Part shown: positions 22,515 through 31,869 of the stretch, in pieces
Layout of the letters: the number at the start of each line of letters is the position of its first letter
Numbering within the stretch: the stretch's first letter is position 1
Source: Hyparrhenia diplandra
Taxonomy: Eukaryota; Streptophyta; Magnoliopsida; Poales; Poaceae
Assembly (NCBI GenBank): GCA_015847255.1
Contig: JADLZK010004662.1
Span: 806,001 to 870,000, forward strand
Length of the DNA: 64,000 nucleotides
Direction: 5' to 3'
The notes under the pieces: model-generated
Database searches by the model: none
What the model was told of the DNA's origin: nothing
Seen by the model: only the letters and a program-made list of their open reading frames with translations
Made by a program: the position numbers and the translations under genes

Positions 22515-24070
22515 TTAACGCAGACGAAACGCCGCCGCCAAAGGACACTCGAAGAAGACGTGATACAGGTTTTCAGTCGGATCACCACACACCTCACAGT
22601 GGCTTTCCGGCTCCACGTGCCTCCTCTTTAGCTCAGCCCTCGACGGTAGCGAGTTATGTAGAACCCTCCACCAAAACACCTTGATCTTTGGGGGGACATC
22701 CAGCTTCCAGAGGAGCGCCCATGGAGCTGACCCCCGCGATGCCGCTGTCTCCCCCCGTTTCGCCATAGCTTCCTCCATTTCTTCTTGTTTAAGCATATTG
22801 TAAGCCGACCGTACCGAGTAAAAACCCTTCTTTTCAAATGCCCAAGCCAGTATGTCCTCCTGCGCCCGAACACTTGGCTTGATCTTGAGGACCTTCTCAG
22901 CGTCAAGTGCCATAAAGGACCTTCTGACCACCTCCTCATCCCACACTCTTGTGCCCGGTATGAATAGCTGGTGTACCTTCACCGTTGATGAAGGCATGCG
23001 TGCCACTGGCCTCAGCGACTGTGCCCCCGGTAACCAGTTCTCCTGCCATATATCAATCTCCCCAGGACCTACACGCTTGATCAGGCCCCGTTTTAGCACA
23101 TCCCTTCCATGGAGAATTGCCTTCCATGTTGCTGAACTGCGCTTCTTTTTATTTGCCGAGAGGAAGTCAGAGTTTGGATAGTACTTTCCTCGTAGCACTT
23201 GAGCACACAGCGAGTTCGGCCGCATGATCAGCCTCCATCCTTGCTTCCCTAGCATAGCCTTGTTGAAAAGACTATAATCTCGGAAACCCATTCCACCATC
23301 CCGCTTGGATCTTGTCAATTTTTCCCATCTAAGCCAATGAATTTTGTGATTGTCTAAACTGCTGCCCCACCAATAGTTAGAGACCGCAGTTGTGAGCTTC
23401 TGGCAAATCGGTTGCGGGAGCTTGAAGCACGACATCGGGTATGTTGGGATTGCCTGCGCATTAGCTTTCACCAATGTCTCCCGAGCCGCACAACTCATAT
23501 TTTTCTCAGCCCAGCCACCAATCATGCCACGAACACGAGTGGGCACATATTTAAAAGCGCCTGCCGCACCACGCTCGGCCGACGTAGGCAGTCCCAAATA
23601 TCGCTCGCCTAGAGCCTCAGTAAAAATCTGTAAGCTGTTGTGCACCACTTCCTTTTTATCATCATCACAACCTTTACTAAAAAAGACAGCCGATTTACCT
23701 TTGTTGACAAGCTGCCCCGACCCCCGGATGTAATCTCCCAAGATCGCTGCCACCCTATCAGCACCCTTCTTTGAAGCTTGTGTAAAAATTATACAATCAT
23801 CAGCAAAAAGGAGGTGAGATACCCAGGGAGCATGCCTACTCACTCTCACTCCTCTTGAAACATAAGCCGGACCAACACTCTTCAACATCAATGACAGGCC
23901 CTCAGCACAGAGAAAAAAAGATAGGGTGAGATAGGATCACCTTGCCTGATTCCCCTCGTCGGTTGAAAACTGTCCGAGAACACCCCATTAACCCGGACCG
24001 AGAAGGACACTGTCGTCACACATTTCATCACCAGATTGCACCACTGATCTGGGAAACCCAAAGCTCTCAT
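22515..24070 (-). pseudogene. LINE ORF2 remnant: reverse transcriptase and zf-RVT
   Basis: The segment 24070-23888 carries the RT motif TRGIRQGDPISPYLFF. A frameshift near 23890 leads into 458 open residues with HLLFADDCIIF (the RT active-site box as FADD), RYLGLPTSAERG, and NYWWGSSLDNHKIHW. It ends with the zinc-binding zf-RVT segment (SHCEVCGDPTENLYHVFFEC). The N-terminal endonuclease is absent because of the 5' truncation, so this copy cannot move by itself. Confidence 0.92.
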
Positions 24071-24093
24071 AATAGAGTCCAGATAGAACTCTC

Positions 24094-25330
24094 ACTAAGA
24101 GTAGTCTTAGTGCTCAAAATGAGTCGATAGCTGAACCTAGCTCTGTTGAAGATTGCACAACACCTGACTTAGTCAGAACTAACGTCAACCAACGTAAAGT
24201 TGCAGGCTGGCAAGCAAGGCCAAAAAAACCTTGGAAAAAAAACACTACTCCCACCGTCCCAAAATATTAATGCCTGTTTTGTTGTGAACTGGTCGATGCT
24301 GCTCGCCCCAATCATCGGTCCAGATTTTCCACGCTTGGGGTTGAGATGGATGCCTAGCCGTAGTTGCGTGGCTAAGGATCCCAACTGAACATGACCTAAC
24401 CTAGTTATGAGATGCATGTTGGTCAAACTTTTTTTAAGTTTAACTAGATTCATAAACATGACCTAAACTAGTTAAGCTTGGCTAGATTCTTAAACTTCAA
24501 ATAAATTTATTTCAAAAAAATATTTAACGGTCCATCCAAGTATTAGTTAATATTTTCTTATATTTGGTTAAAGTTAAATATTTGACTTGTTAAGAGGTGA
24601 GAATGATATTTAATTTGGATAGAAGGGAACCTAGTATTTTGACGTTTATGTTATAGGGTTTGTTGAAGTTAACCTTGTGTTTGGTTGTGGGTTGGGTTGG
24701 ATCCAACCCATTTTTAGGTTAGGTTGAACTCATCTCATTGTTTGGTTGCACCTATGATTTTGGGGATAGAGCCAACCCATCGATGTTTGGTTGAAGAAAT
24801 TGGGAAATCAGGTTGGATGGCAAGATAACAACGTCTCTCTCGGCGTTTTGCATCAGGACCTTGAACTATTCAGGAAATCAGCCGAAGCCTATATGAGCAA
24901 ACCTTTCTCTCGGTGTTTTTGCATCAGGACCCGAGAGAAGAGCTTCTAATTAATTTTGGCCTCTGTCTTCTTCTACATCTCGGGTTGTAGGGGTCGAGCG
25001 CCGTCGTGCAGCTCGTCGGGGCGAGCACAAGCGAGCTCCGCCCGTGGTGATGGAGACGACGATGTGAAGCCAACCTGCGTCGGTCGGCTCCTTCCGCCAC
25101 TTTTCACGGGTTGGGGTGAACCCGCATCTTGGCAGCATATTCGCTTGGGGTCGTCTCCATCTAGGGCTTGATATAACACTGCACATAAGGGTAAACAAAA
25201 AGGTTCGAGGGGTCATTCCACCCCTTTCTATTGTCCATGTGGGAAATGGGATGATTCAGGGTCTTTCCATCCCGTTCCATCCAATTCTGTTACCAACTAA
25301 AGGAATAGCCGGGAGATTACAATTTCAACA
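24094..25330. other. Intergenic DNA between the two LINEs
   Basis: No gene recognised. A Stowaway-style motif (ctactcccaccgtcccaaaat) lies near 24243 without a matching partner. Two imperfect copies of a ctctcggcgttttgcatcaggac motif lie near 24838 and 24910. GC-rich sequence fills about 24980-25130. Confidence 0.35.
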
Positions 25331-25417
25331 CAGATGTGTCCTCCTAAAAAACAACTACTTCAAAAAGTTATATGCCAATCTGCTAGACTGTCCATGTATC
25401 TATACATTTTAATGGTA

Positions 25418-26883
25418 GTTCTAGACTGGTTCGTGGTCTTCTCCCGTCTGTAGATTAACTATGACAAGAGCACTCTTGTGCCCATCCACATGGAACACCA
25501 GGAAACAGAGCGCTGTGTTCAGGACCAGGTTCTGGAATGTAAAGTGGAGTCCTTCCCGCAGCCGTACTTGGGACTCCCCCTGTCAATTCACAAGCTACCA
25601 CTAGCTGCTTACACTCCATACATTCAGAAGACGGACCGATACCTATCCTCTTGGCAGGCGCAGCTCTTGAATCCGATGGGGAGAACTGTACTGGTAAACT
25701 ACGTTCTGGACAGCCAATTGGTGTACTTGATGAGCTCTCTACCGTTGCCACCGTCGATGATCCAAACCGTGGACAAGAAAAGAAGAGCATTTCTCTGGTC
25801 TGGGGACACCACGGGCAAGTGCTCACCCGCAAGCTGTCTGGTTGCATGGGTGAATGTCTGCGTGCCAAAGGATTTTGGAGGGCTCGGGATCAAGGATCTA
25901 GGAGCACAGAACATCTGCCTCCTACTGAAACTCCCTCCTTCTGGACAGATGTCTGGTCGGGCGATGAGGCTTTTTCAGACTGCTACCCCGCACTGTTTAA
26001 CCACAGCAACCTCAAACAGGCAACGGTAAAGGAAATGTTTCAGACAGGCCTACGGGAATCACTAGTCAGCAGACTGTCGCTGCGAGCCCAACAGGAGTTC
26101 CAGCAAATTCAGGCCGTCATCGAAGAGACAACACTGACTCAGGAACCGGATACACTGAGTATCCCCCTTCAGTCTGGACAGTTCAGCTGTTTACAGCCTG
26201 ATCAAGGCACAAGGGCAACAGAAAGATGACAGAGCTCTTTTTGTCTGGAAGAATTCAGCGCCACCAAGAGTACAATTGTTCATGTGGCTACTCGTCAGGA
26301 AGAGAATCCAATGCAGGGTGGTGCTTCACAGAAAACACATGGTGCCCGACTCAATCTGTGAGATTTGCAATTCAGCGGAAGAGACACCAGAGCACATCAT
26401 CAACGGTTGTGTGCTTGGGAAACTACTCTGGGAAAAGCTAAACATGACCCACCTCATTGGGGTCGACATGGAAAGCTTGCATCTTGCTTCCCCACAGGGG
26501 AGTTCCACATGAAGAATCAGCGTCCTTCATCACGCTGTGCTGCTGGACACTAATGGAAGGCGAGAAATTCAGCTGTGTTCAGAAACGAACACCAGACGGT
26601 GATCCAAACTTTAGAAGAGTGCAGACAGACAACACAGTTATGGTGAGCGAGATTCAAAAGGAAGAAAAGGTCAATAGTTGATAAATGGTGTCAAATTTTT
26701 GAAATGGCTAAGCTTAGATAGCCACATTTTGAGCAAACGCTCCTGTACAATCTCATGGATCCTTGTCAAACTGGCAATGGATGTTGTAATAATTATTAAC
26801 GATGCAAAGTTACAAGGCCATTAAGGGCCATCGATAATAAAATTCAGATGGGGATCGCCTCCCCCGTGACACTTCAAAAAAAA
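25418..26883 (+). mobile_element. 5'-truncated L1-type LINE inserted in copy A
   Basis: Plus-strand LINE fragment ending in poly-A near 26876-26884, with a 14-bp TSD ACATTTTAATGGTA at 25404-25417 and 26884-26897. Copy B of the surrounding duplication carries the uninterrupted site (acattttaacggta near 28494). The start is within the RT C-terminal region. Confidence 0.92.
25452..26560 (+). pseudogene. LINE reverse-transcriptase C-terminus and zf-RVT remnant
   Basis: Open segments in several frames read PYLGLPLSIHKLPLAAYTP, RRAFLWSGDTTGK and GGLGIKDLGAQNICLLLK (RT thumb and connection), then FWTDVWSGDEAF. The zf-RVT stretch near 26290-26450 reads ICEICNSAEETPEHIINGC. Frameshifts near 25930 and 26226 break it. 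It differs from the LINE at 21714-24082, so the two are separate families or old separate insertions. Confidence 0.88.
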
Positions 26884-26938
26884 ACATTTTAATGGTAACA
26901 CAGAAAACATTAACACACTAAAATAGCATTAAAATATA

Positions 26939-27281
26939 GGGTCTGTTTACTTCCCCTTTAATCTATTTTTTGGTGTTTTGGCCCATCATTTTGTATAATG
27001 AAAATAAATACCACGGTGAAAAAAAGTTGCAAATTGAACCCCATTGTGCATTCTGCATTTTGCACCCAAGAGAGCCAAAAACGCCTTGGGGTCTGTGCGG
27101 AACGTCCCCCCCCTAGCAGCCAACCACCCACACCCAGCAGCATGCATGTATGTCAATGCATTATTAATGAAGCAATTAACATGCAACTAAACAAAACCTG
27201 AAAATTCTGGCATTATGCATTTTCAACAATCAAAAGATTTTGCATTTGGCAATATGCATTCCAAATGGAATTAAACACACC
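26939..27281. mobile_element. Candidate MITE in copy A
   Basis: This 343-bp insertion is absent from copy B at the corresponding place (near 28555). Ends are imperfect inverted repeats: GGGTCTGTTTACTTCC at left and the inverted right end GGTGTGTTTAATTCC. A clean TSD is not seen. Confidence 0.5.
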
Positions 27282-27850
27282 GTAAACATCATATTATGTT
27301 GATGGCATAAAAGTTGTCATTCCTATCTATGCTTCTTTAATTTGTTGCAAGTACTGATGAACCATGTGAATTTCTTCGCTGCACCTTTTTCATTATTACA
27401 TTGACAAGAATTTAAGAATTCCACATATTTTTGTACTGTTAGACAGCAGAAAGAAACTCGACCAGGGGGAAGATGTCTCCCGATTTAGTTAAGAAGGTTT
27501 GTGCCAGGCGGTTTCAAAGTTCAAACCTGAACTAAATATGGGGGTTTCATCAATCCCTAGACTTTTGATGGTATAAATAGTGTAACCTAGGAGAAGTTGG
27601 TGTCAAACAGAGTACCAGGTCCAACAAGAAAAAAAAAGGAACAAAGAAGTGGCAGATGTTCTCAATCTAATAACTTAACTAACCACCCACTGGATGAAAT
27701 TAGAGAGCTGCTCTTCCGAAACAGGTACCTATAAATTATGTCCCTCATATGACCTACTGACAGAATAAATTAACTAGCCAAATGCAGTTAAGGATGAGCA
27801 ACTTATCTAAGTTTTTAAAAAGCTTACTGGTTTTTCTTATACAACGAATT

Positions 27851-28445
27851 ACAGGTGAAATAATTTACAGAACTTCCAAACAGGACCTTGTAGTTGGATT
27901 TATCAACCTTGTGGTTGATTGGTGACCCTGTTGCATTATTTTTTTATAGTGAACTGGAGGGGCCAAGGTCCCTACAAAAATTTTATTTAAAGTTTAAAAG
28001 GAGTTACAGGAGTACAAACAGCAGAGAAAAGGCCTGGTCTCTAGTTGCTCAGATATCAGGTTGGTTGCATATTTGAGGCATCCCTCTGTTCCTTCTCTCT
28101 TATAAGAAAAGCAATCAAACTTGATATAAGAACATTTTTTATTTGAGGATTTGCCTTGAAAATTATTTCCATAAATACCATCAAGCATATAGATCTGCAG
28201 ATAATAATAGATCACCAAACTGTTAAAATTTAGTGACACTATTTTGGAGCTGCAGTTTAAATAAGCATATTTTCAGGATCACTAGATGAAAATTAGAAAC
28301 ATGCTAAAAGGAATATCATAAGGTAAAAACACCATGATGGAACACCACAAAATTCCATCTGTGGTCAACAAATATATTAGAACTCCATAAATTTACTAGA
28401 TACTTCCCCAGACAGGAATCTTGAGGAAACTAACAATTTATTATG
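27851..28445. other. Spacer between duplicated flanks
   Basis: AT-rich, no coding region recognised. It separates copy A from copy B and shows no second MATH-BTB coding sequence. Confidence 0.4.
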
Positions 28446-29105
28446 CAGATGTGTTCTCCTAATATGACGACCTGCTGACTGTTCATGTAACTACACATTT
28501 TAACGGTAAAATAAGTTAACATTAATTAATTAACACTAAAAATAGCATTAGAATAATATAGATAACACTTCACATTATGATTGATGGCATAAGGGTCCAT
28601 TGCTATCTATGCTTCTTTGTTCCAAGAACCACAAGCTTTTTCTTCTCTGCACATTTTTCATTACATAATTAAGAACATGTGAATTTACATATTTATGTAC
28701 TGTTAGACAGCAGAAAAAAAAAAAAACTCCAACCAGTGGGAGAGACGTCTCCCAATTTAGTTAAGAAGTTTTGTGGCAGCCTTCAAACCTGGATTCATTT
28801 TATGGGGTTTCATCAATCCCTAGACTTTGATGGTATAAATAGTGTAACCTAAGGAGAAGTTGGTGTCAGACAGAGGACCAGGTCCAACAAGATGAAAAAA
28901 GAAATAACACAGAAGAGGAAGATATCACAATCTAATAACTAAACTAACCACCAAACTGGCTCAAGTTAGAGAGCTGCTGTTCCGAAACAGGTAGCAATAA
29001 ATTAAGTCCCTCATATGACCTACTGAAAAAATTAATTAACTAGCCAAATTCAGTTCAAGATGAGCAACTTATCTAAGTTTTAAAACGCTTACTGGTTTTC
29101 TCATA
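28446..29105. repeat. Duplicated 3' flank of the third MATH-BTB gene (copy B, uninterrupted)
   Basis: Partner of copy A. It lies directly downstream of the stop codon of the minus-strand gene, so it is that gene's 3' UTR and terminator region. Confidence 0.85.
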
Positions 29106-29110
29106 TATAT

Positions 29111-30295
29111 CTACCAAGACAGAAGGGCAGCTTCTTTTGAGACTTGAGTATCCTTGTTTGCCACCAAAGCACTCGCATCCATTTTAGAACTGATAAATTC
29201 GACGCAAGCAGCTTTAAGCTCGTCACAGTTCTGATGATCAGCTAAAAGCCAGTGTGGCTGCCACCGTCTCCACGTCAAGATTGAGCCTGTTCGGCTGGCT
29301 GTCTGGCTGGCTGATGCTGTGAGAGAAAGTACTGCTGGCTGGCTGCTGGCTGGCTGATGCTGTGAGAGAAAATACTGCTGACTGGCTGGCTGATAAGCGA
29401 AGCGAACAGGGCCATTTTTACTAAGGATACTTTGGCACATCAGCTTCAGCCTTTCCATGGCATACCTATCAGAAGCCACAAGCAAATGCCAGATCATCTC
29501 ACTGTATTCACCTCTATCAAGATCATCCATGTCAGGTAACGAATCTGTGTAGATGAAGTGCAGCAGCGCCCGGAAAACATCAGGCTGCATGTCTTGGACA
29601 GTCACAGAGCGCGTTCCTGACTCGCGCATTTGGCCATAGAACTCAGCCATGAAGACAGGTGACCGCGCCGCGAGGACAATCTTGTGTGCCTCAAAGGTGT
29701 TGCCTCCAACAATGAACGAGACATCGGCTCCCTTCTTCTGCTCCAATAGCTTGCCAAAATGTGCCATCATGTCACACGGTGGCACCTCGATTTCAGATTC
29801 CACCCTGGTTTCAGACAGCTTCGGTTCTCCGATGACGGTAACTTCACATTCGATCCTGATGTTATCATCGACAAGGAAAGAGGATTCTTCGTCCTCGAGC
29901 TCACTTCTCAGTATGAAATTCCAGTTCCGTGGACCGAAGCGTGTAACATCGCACGACCTGAACAGCCTGGGACCGCTTTGACAGCCCCACCAACCCAGGC
30001 AGGGGCTCTGCTGGCTGACCAATCGCAGGTGGTAGCTTGTGCGCACCGTGGCGTCGCTGGTCATGAGCTCCAGGCAGATTGTGACGTACTCTTTGGACTC
30101 GGTGGATGCGCCGTCGGGGTAGAAGCGGATGGCCCAGTCGTAGCCGCCGACGGTGAAGGTGCCGGACCGGACGAACTTGCCGACGCCGGTGCCCTTCTGA
30201 AGGCTGTAACCGACGACCTCGAACGTGTGGCTGCCCGTCTCCGCCACTGTGGTGCATCTCGACGATGTCTTCTTGGGTACGGGCACGGCGGACAT
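29111..30295 (-). CDS. MATH-BTB (BPM-type) protein with an exonised MITE in its C-terminal region
   Basis: A 394-residue protein from the ATG at 30295-30293; the open frame extends 11 codons upstream without another ATG. The MATH domain is at about residues 22-170 (HTFEVVGYSL, GTFTVGGYDWAIRFYPDG), slightly longer than in its paralogues. The BTB domain is at about 198-295 (GADVSFIVGGNTFEAHKIV, RSPVFMAEFYGQM). After SILSKN (residue 294) the protein enters about 45 residues rich in Q, S, A and P encoded by the inserted MITE (29283-29413). It then reads about 11 residues in a shifted frame before an extra T (in 29244-29247) returns it to the ancestral frame at LADHQNCDEL. The BACK-like tail is thus disrupted but not truncated. 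Family role: CUL3 substrate adaptor. Whether this altered form is stable or expressed is unknown. Confidence 0.85.
   Translation of the reverse strand: MSAVPVPKKTSSRCTTVAETGSHTFEVVGYSLQKGTGVGKFVRSGTFTVGGYDWAIRFYPDGASTESKEYVTICLELMTSDATVRTSYHLRLVSQQSPCLGWWGCQSGPRLFRSCDVTRFGPRNWNFILRSELEDEESSFLVDDNIRIECEVTVIGEPKLSETRVESEIEVPPCDMMAHFGKLLEQKKGADVSFIVGGNTFEAHKIVLAARSPVFMAEFYGQMRESGTRSVTVQDMQPDVFRALLHFIYTDSLPDMDDLDRGEYSEMIWHLLVASDRYAMERLKLMCQSILSKNGPVRFAYQPASQQYFLSQHQPASSQPAVLSLTASASQTASRTGSILTWRRWQPHWLLADHQNCDELKAACVEFISSKMDASALVANKDTQVSKEAALLSW
29283..29413. mobile_element. MITE inserted in the MATH-BTB coding exon
   Basis: Imperfect inverted ends: GAGCCTGTTCGGCTGG at left and the inverted right end GGCCCTGTTCGCTTCGCTTA. 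A probable 3-bp TSD ATT lies at 29280-29282 and 29414-29416. Inside is a direct repeat of a unit containing gctgatgctgtgagagaaa. The 131 bp plus 3-bp duplication adds 134 bases, which is not a multiple of three. Confidence 0.75.
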
Positions 30296-31157
30296 CCTCG
30301 CCCTCCTATGGCCTGCGGACTGCGGCAAGGATTAATTCAAGAATTCGTCAGATTAAATAAACGAAGAGAAAAGAGGCAACTTTGTTGAGGAGAAGATGAG
30401 TTTCTGATGGGGAGTAGGTCGGTGGAAGCAGACCTTAGAGAGGACGGTGGAAAGCAAACGAGCGAGCAGGGGCAGGGGCTCGTCGCTGGCGGCCGGCAAG
30501 CATGTAGGGGGCTGGTGTGCGGACTGCGGTGGAGGCGGCGCGCGGGCCTCCTGGGAGGGGCTATAGGGGCGTCGGGGACACAGGGAGGCAGTCCGCCGCC
30601 CCGTGGTACTATTTGTTGATGAGCTGGGCCGTATCAGATAGGTGGCCCCACCTTCTAATATTATTTCTGAAATTTAAGCTATGATATGGGAAATAAGTGA
30701 CTTATTCTACGCCAGACAACAGTGACTTATTAAATTATGGGAGTACACCCTATTTTCCTTATTTTTGTATGTATAGAACAACTTAAAGTCAGCCTACAAC
30801 CAAACAACTAATTTTTAGTCACCGACTGTAACAACCAAACAGGGTCTTAAGCAAAAATTAGGATTGGTGATTTACCCGTATCGGCCCACATACTCAACAT
30901 TTTTTTTACACTACACTATTCATGTTGTTAACTAAAAATGTTATATTACTGTGGACTAAAAATATTAAAGGTATTAAAAAAAGTGTTATTAGGCCGCATC
31001 ACTTCCTCCCAATTAAGGTAGCACCGCACCATCACTACCGTACCTTTGTTGTCGCATTTTTTTTTCCGAGAAGTTAATCATTAGTTTAATATTCATGACA
31101 GGTTAATGTTTTATTGCAGTTAAATTTAATGTAGACCTTGATATTTAATTGAAATAA
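30296..31157. other. Upstream region of the third MATH-BTB gene and intergenic DNA
   Basis: The first 350 bp would hold the promoter of the minus-strand gene; no strong TATA box is evident. A GC-rich patch at about 30420-30610 gives only low-complexity frames. AT-rich DNA follows. Confidence 0.35.
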
Positions 31158-31444
31158 GAGCACTCACAATGCAGACTCTACCATGGTTTTCTATCCTCAT
31201 TTATTACCCCTCTATTTATTTTTTTTTTGCTGATGTGGCGCTGTATTTATTGAAAGAGAGAGAAAAACACGAGAAACCAAGTCTAACTAAGAAACCAGGT
31301 CTTCACGTAAAACCAAGACAATTTGTGAGAGTGACAAGTGGGTCATGTGAAATCATGATAGAAAATTGCATTGTGGGAGATAGTTTCTTGACACAATGTC
31401 CAAAAATATAGAAACCATCATAGTTTTTAGCATTGTGAGTGCCC
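31158..31444. mobile_element. Tourist-like (PIF/Harbinger) MITE
   Basis: Left end GAGCACTCACAATGCAGACT; the inverted right end begins GGGCACTCACAATGC. A TAA duplication flanks it (31155-31157 and 31445-31447), the 3-bp T-A-A type target of Tourist elements. It is 287 bp and non-coding; the open frame inside is a by-product. Confidence 0.82.
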
Positions 31445-31447
31445 TAA

Positions 31448-31864
31448 AGCCTAAAGTCCCAAGGCTGCAGGCCTTATGGGCTTCGACAACCGCTGTGGCA
31501 AGAGTGAGGGACGGTGGGCGACGGAGCCCAGCGGTCACAACCGAGGCGGCGAGACCATTTCAATAAGGCGTCGCTAATCCGTGTTTGCGCCATGGTAGGA
31601 AAACGAGATCATAGTTTTTCGTGAAGAGAGAGGCAAAGATCTCTCGATTCTATCGAAAGAATCCGAGAAATATATGAGTCCACCACCGCCTACAACAGGG
31701 TTAATGAAGCAGACGTTTTCGAAAACCCTGCATCTCAAACTCCCACCATATAGAAAATAGGAAATCTTGTTTGTTGCTTGATGAGCTTTATGGTGACCAA
31801 GGATGCAAGGTAAGTTCTAGATTTTAATTATGAAAGAATATCGCATGAGAATGGTTTACAAGTT
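31448..31864. other. Intergenic DNA
   Basis: No recognised gene or element; unremarkable composition. Confidence 0.3.
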
Positions 31865-31869
31865 TTATC

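Larger units (their letters stand above)
21714..24082 (-). mobile_element. 5'-truncated L1-type LINE
   Basis: The element reads on the minus strand and ends in poly-A (seen as the T run from 21714). An 11-bp TSD ATAGAACTCTC flanks it (21703-21713 and 24083-24093). The 5' truncation starts inside the reverse-transcriptase domain, typical of incomplete target-primed reverse transcription. The domain order left on the minus strand is RT palm and thumb, zf-RVT, then RNase H. Confidence 0.93.
25331..27850. repeat. Duplicated 3' flank of the third MATH-BTB gene (copy A, interrupted)
   Basis: After removing two insertions (LINE 25418-26883 with one TSD copy, and a candidate MITE 26939-27281), this region aligns with 28446-29105 at high similarity. 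Shared landmarks include cagatgtgt.ctcctaa, acattttaa.ggtaa, tactgttagacagcagaaa, catcaatccctagact, gatggtataaatagtgtaac, tccgaaacaggta and gatgagcaacttatctaag. Copy B abuts the stop codon of the gene at 29111. Copy A has no coding sequence beside it. Confidence 0.85.

Noticed and set aside
24243..24640. Second Stowaway-like MITE
   Set aside because: ctactcccaccgtcccaaaat looks like a left end, but no convincing inverted right end or TA pair could be found.
24660..25310. MITE with tttggttg-type ends
   Set aside because: Only weak inverted similarity between ggttgggttggatcc and the region near 25270; no target duplication.
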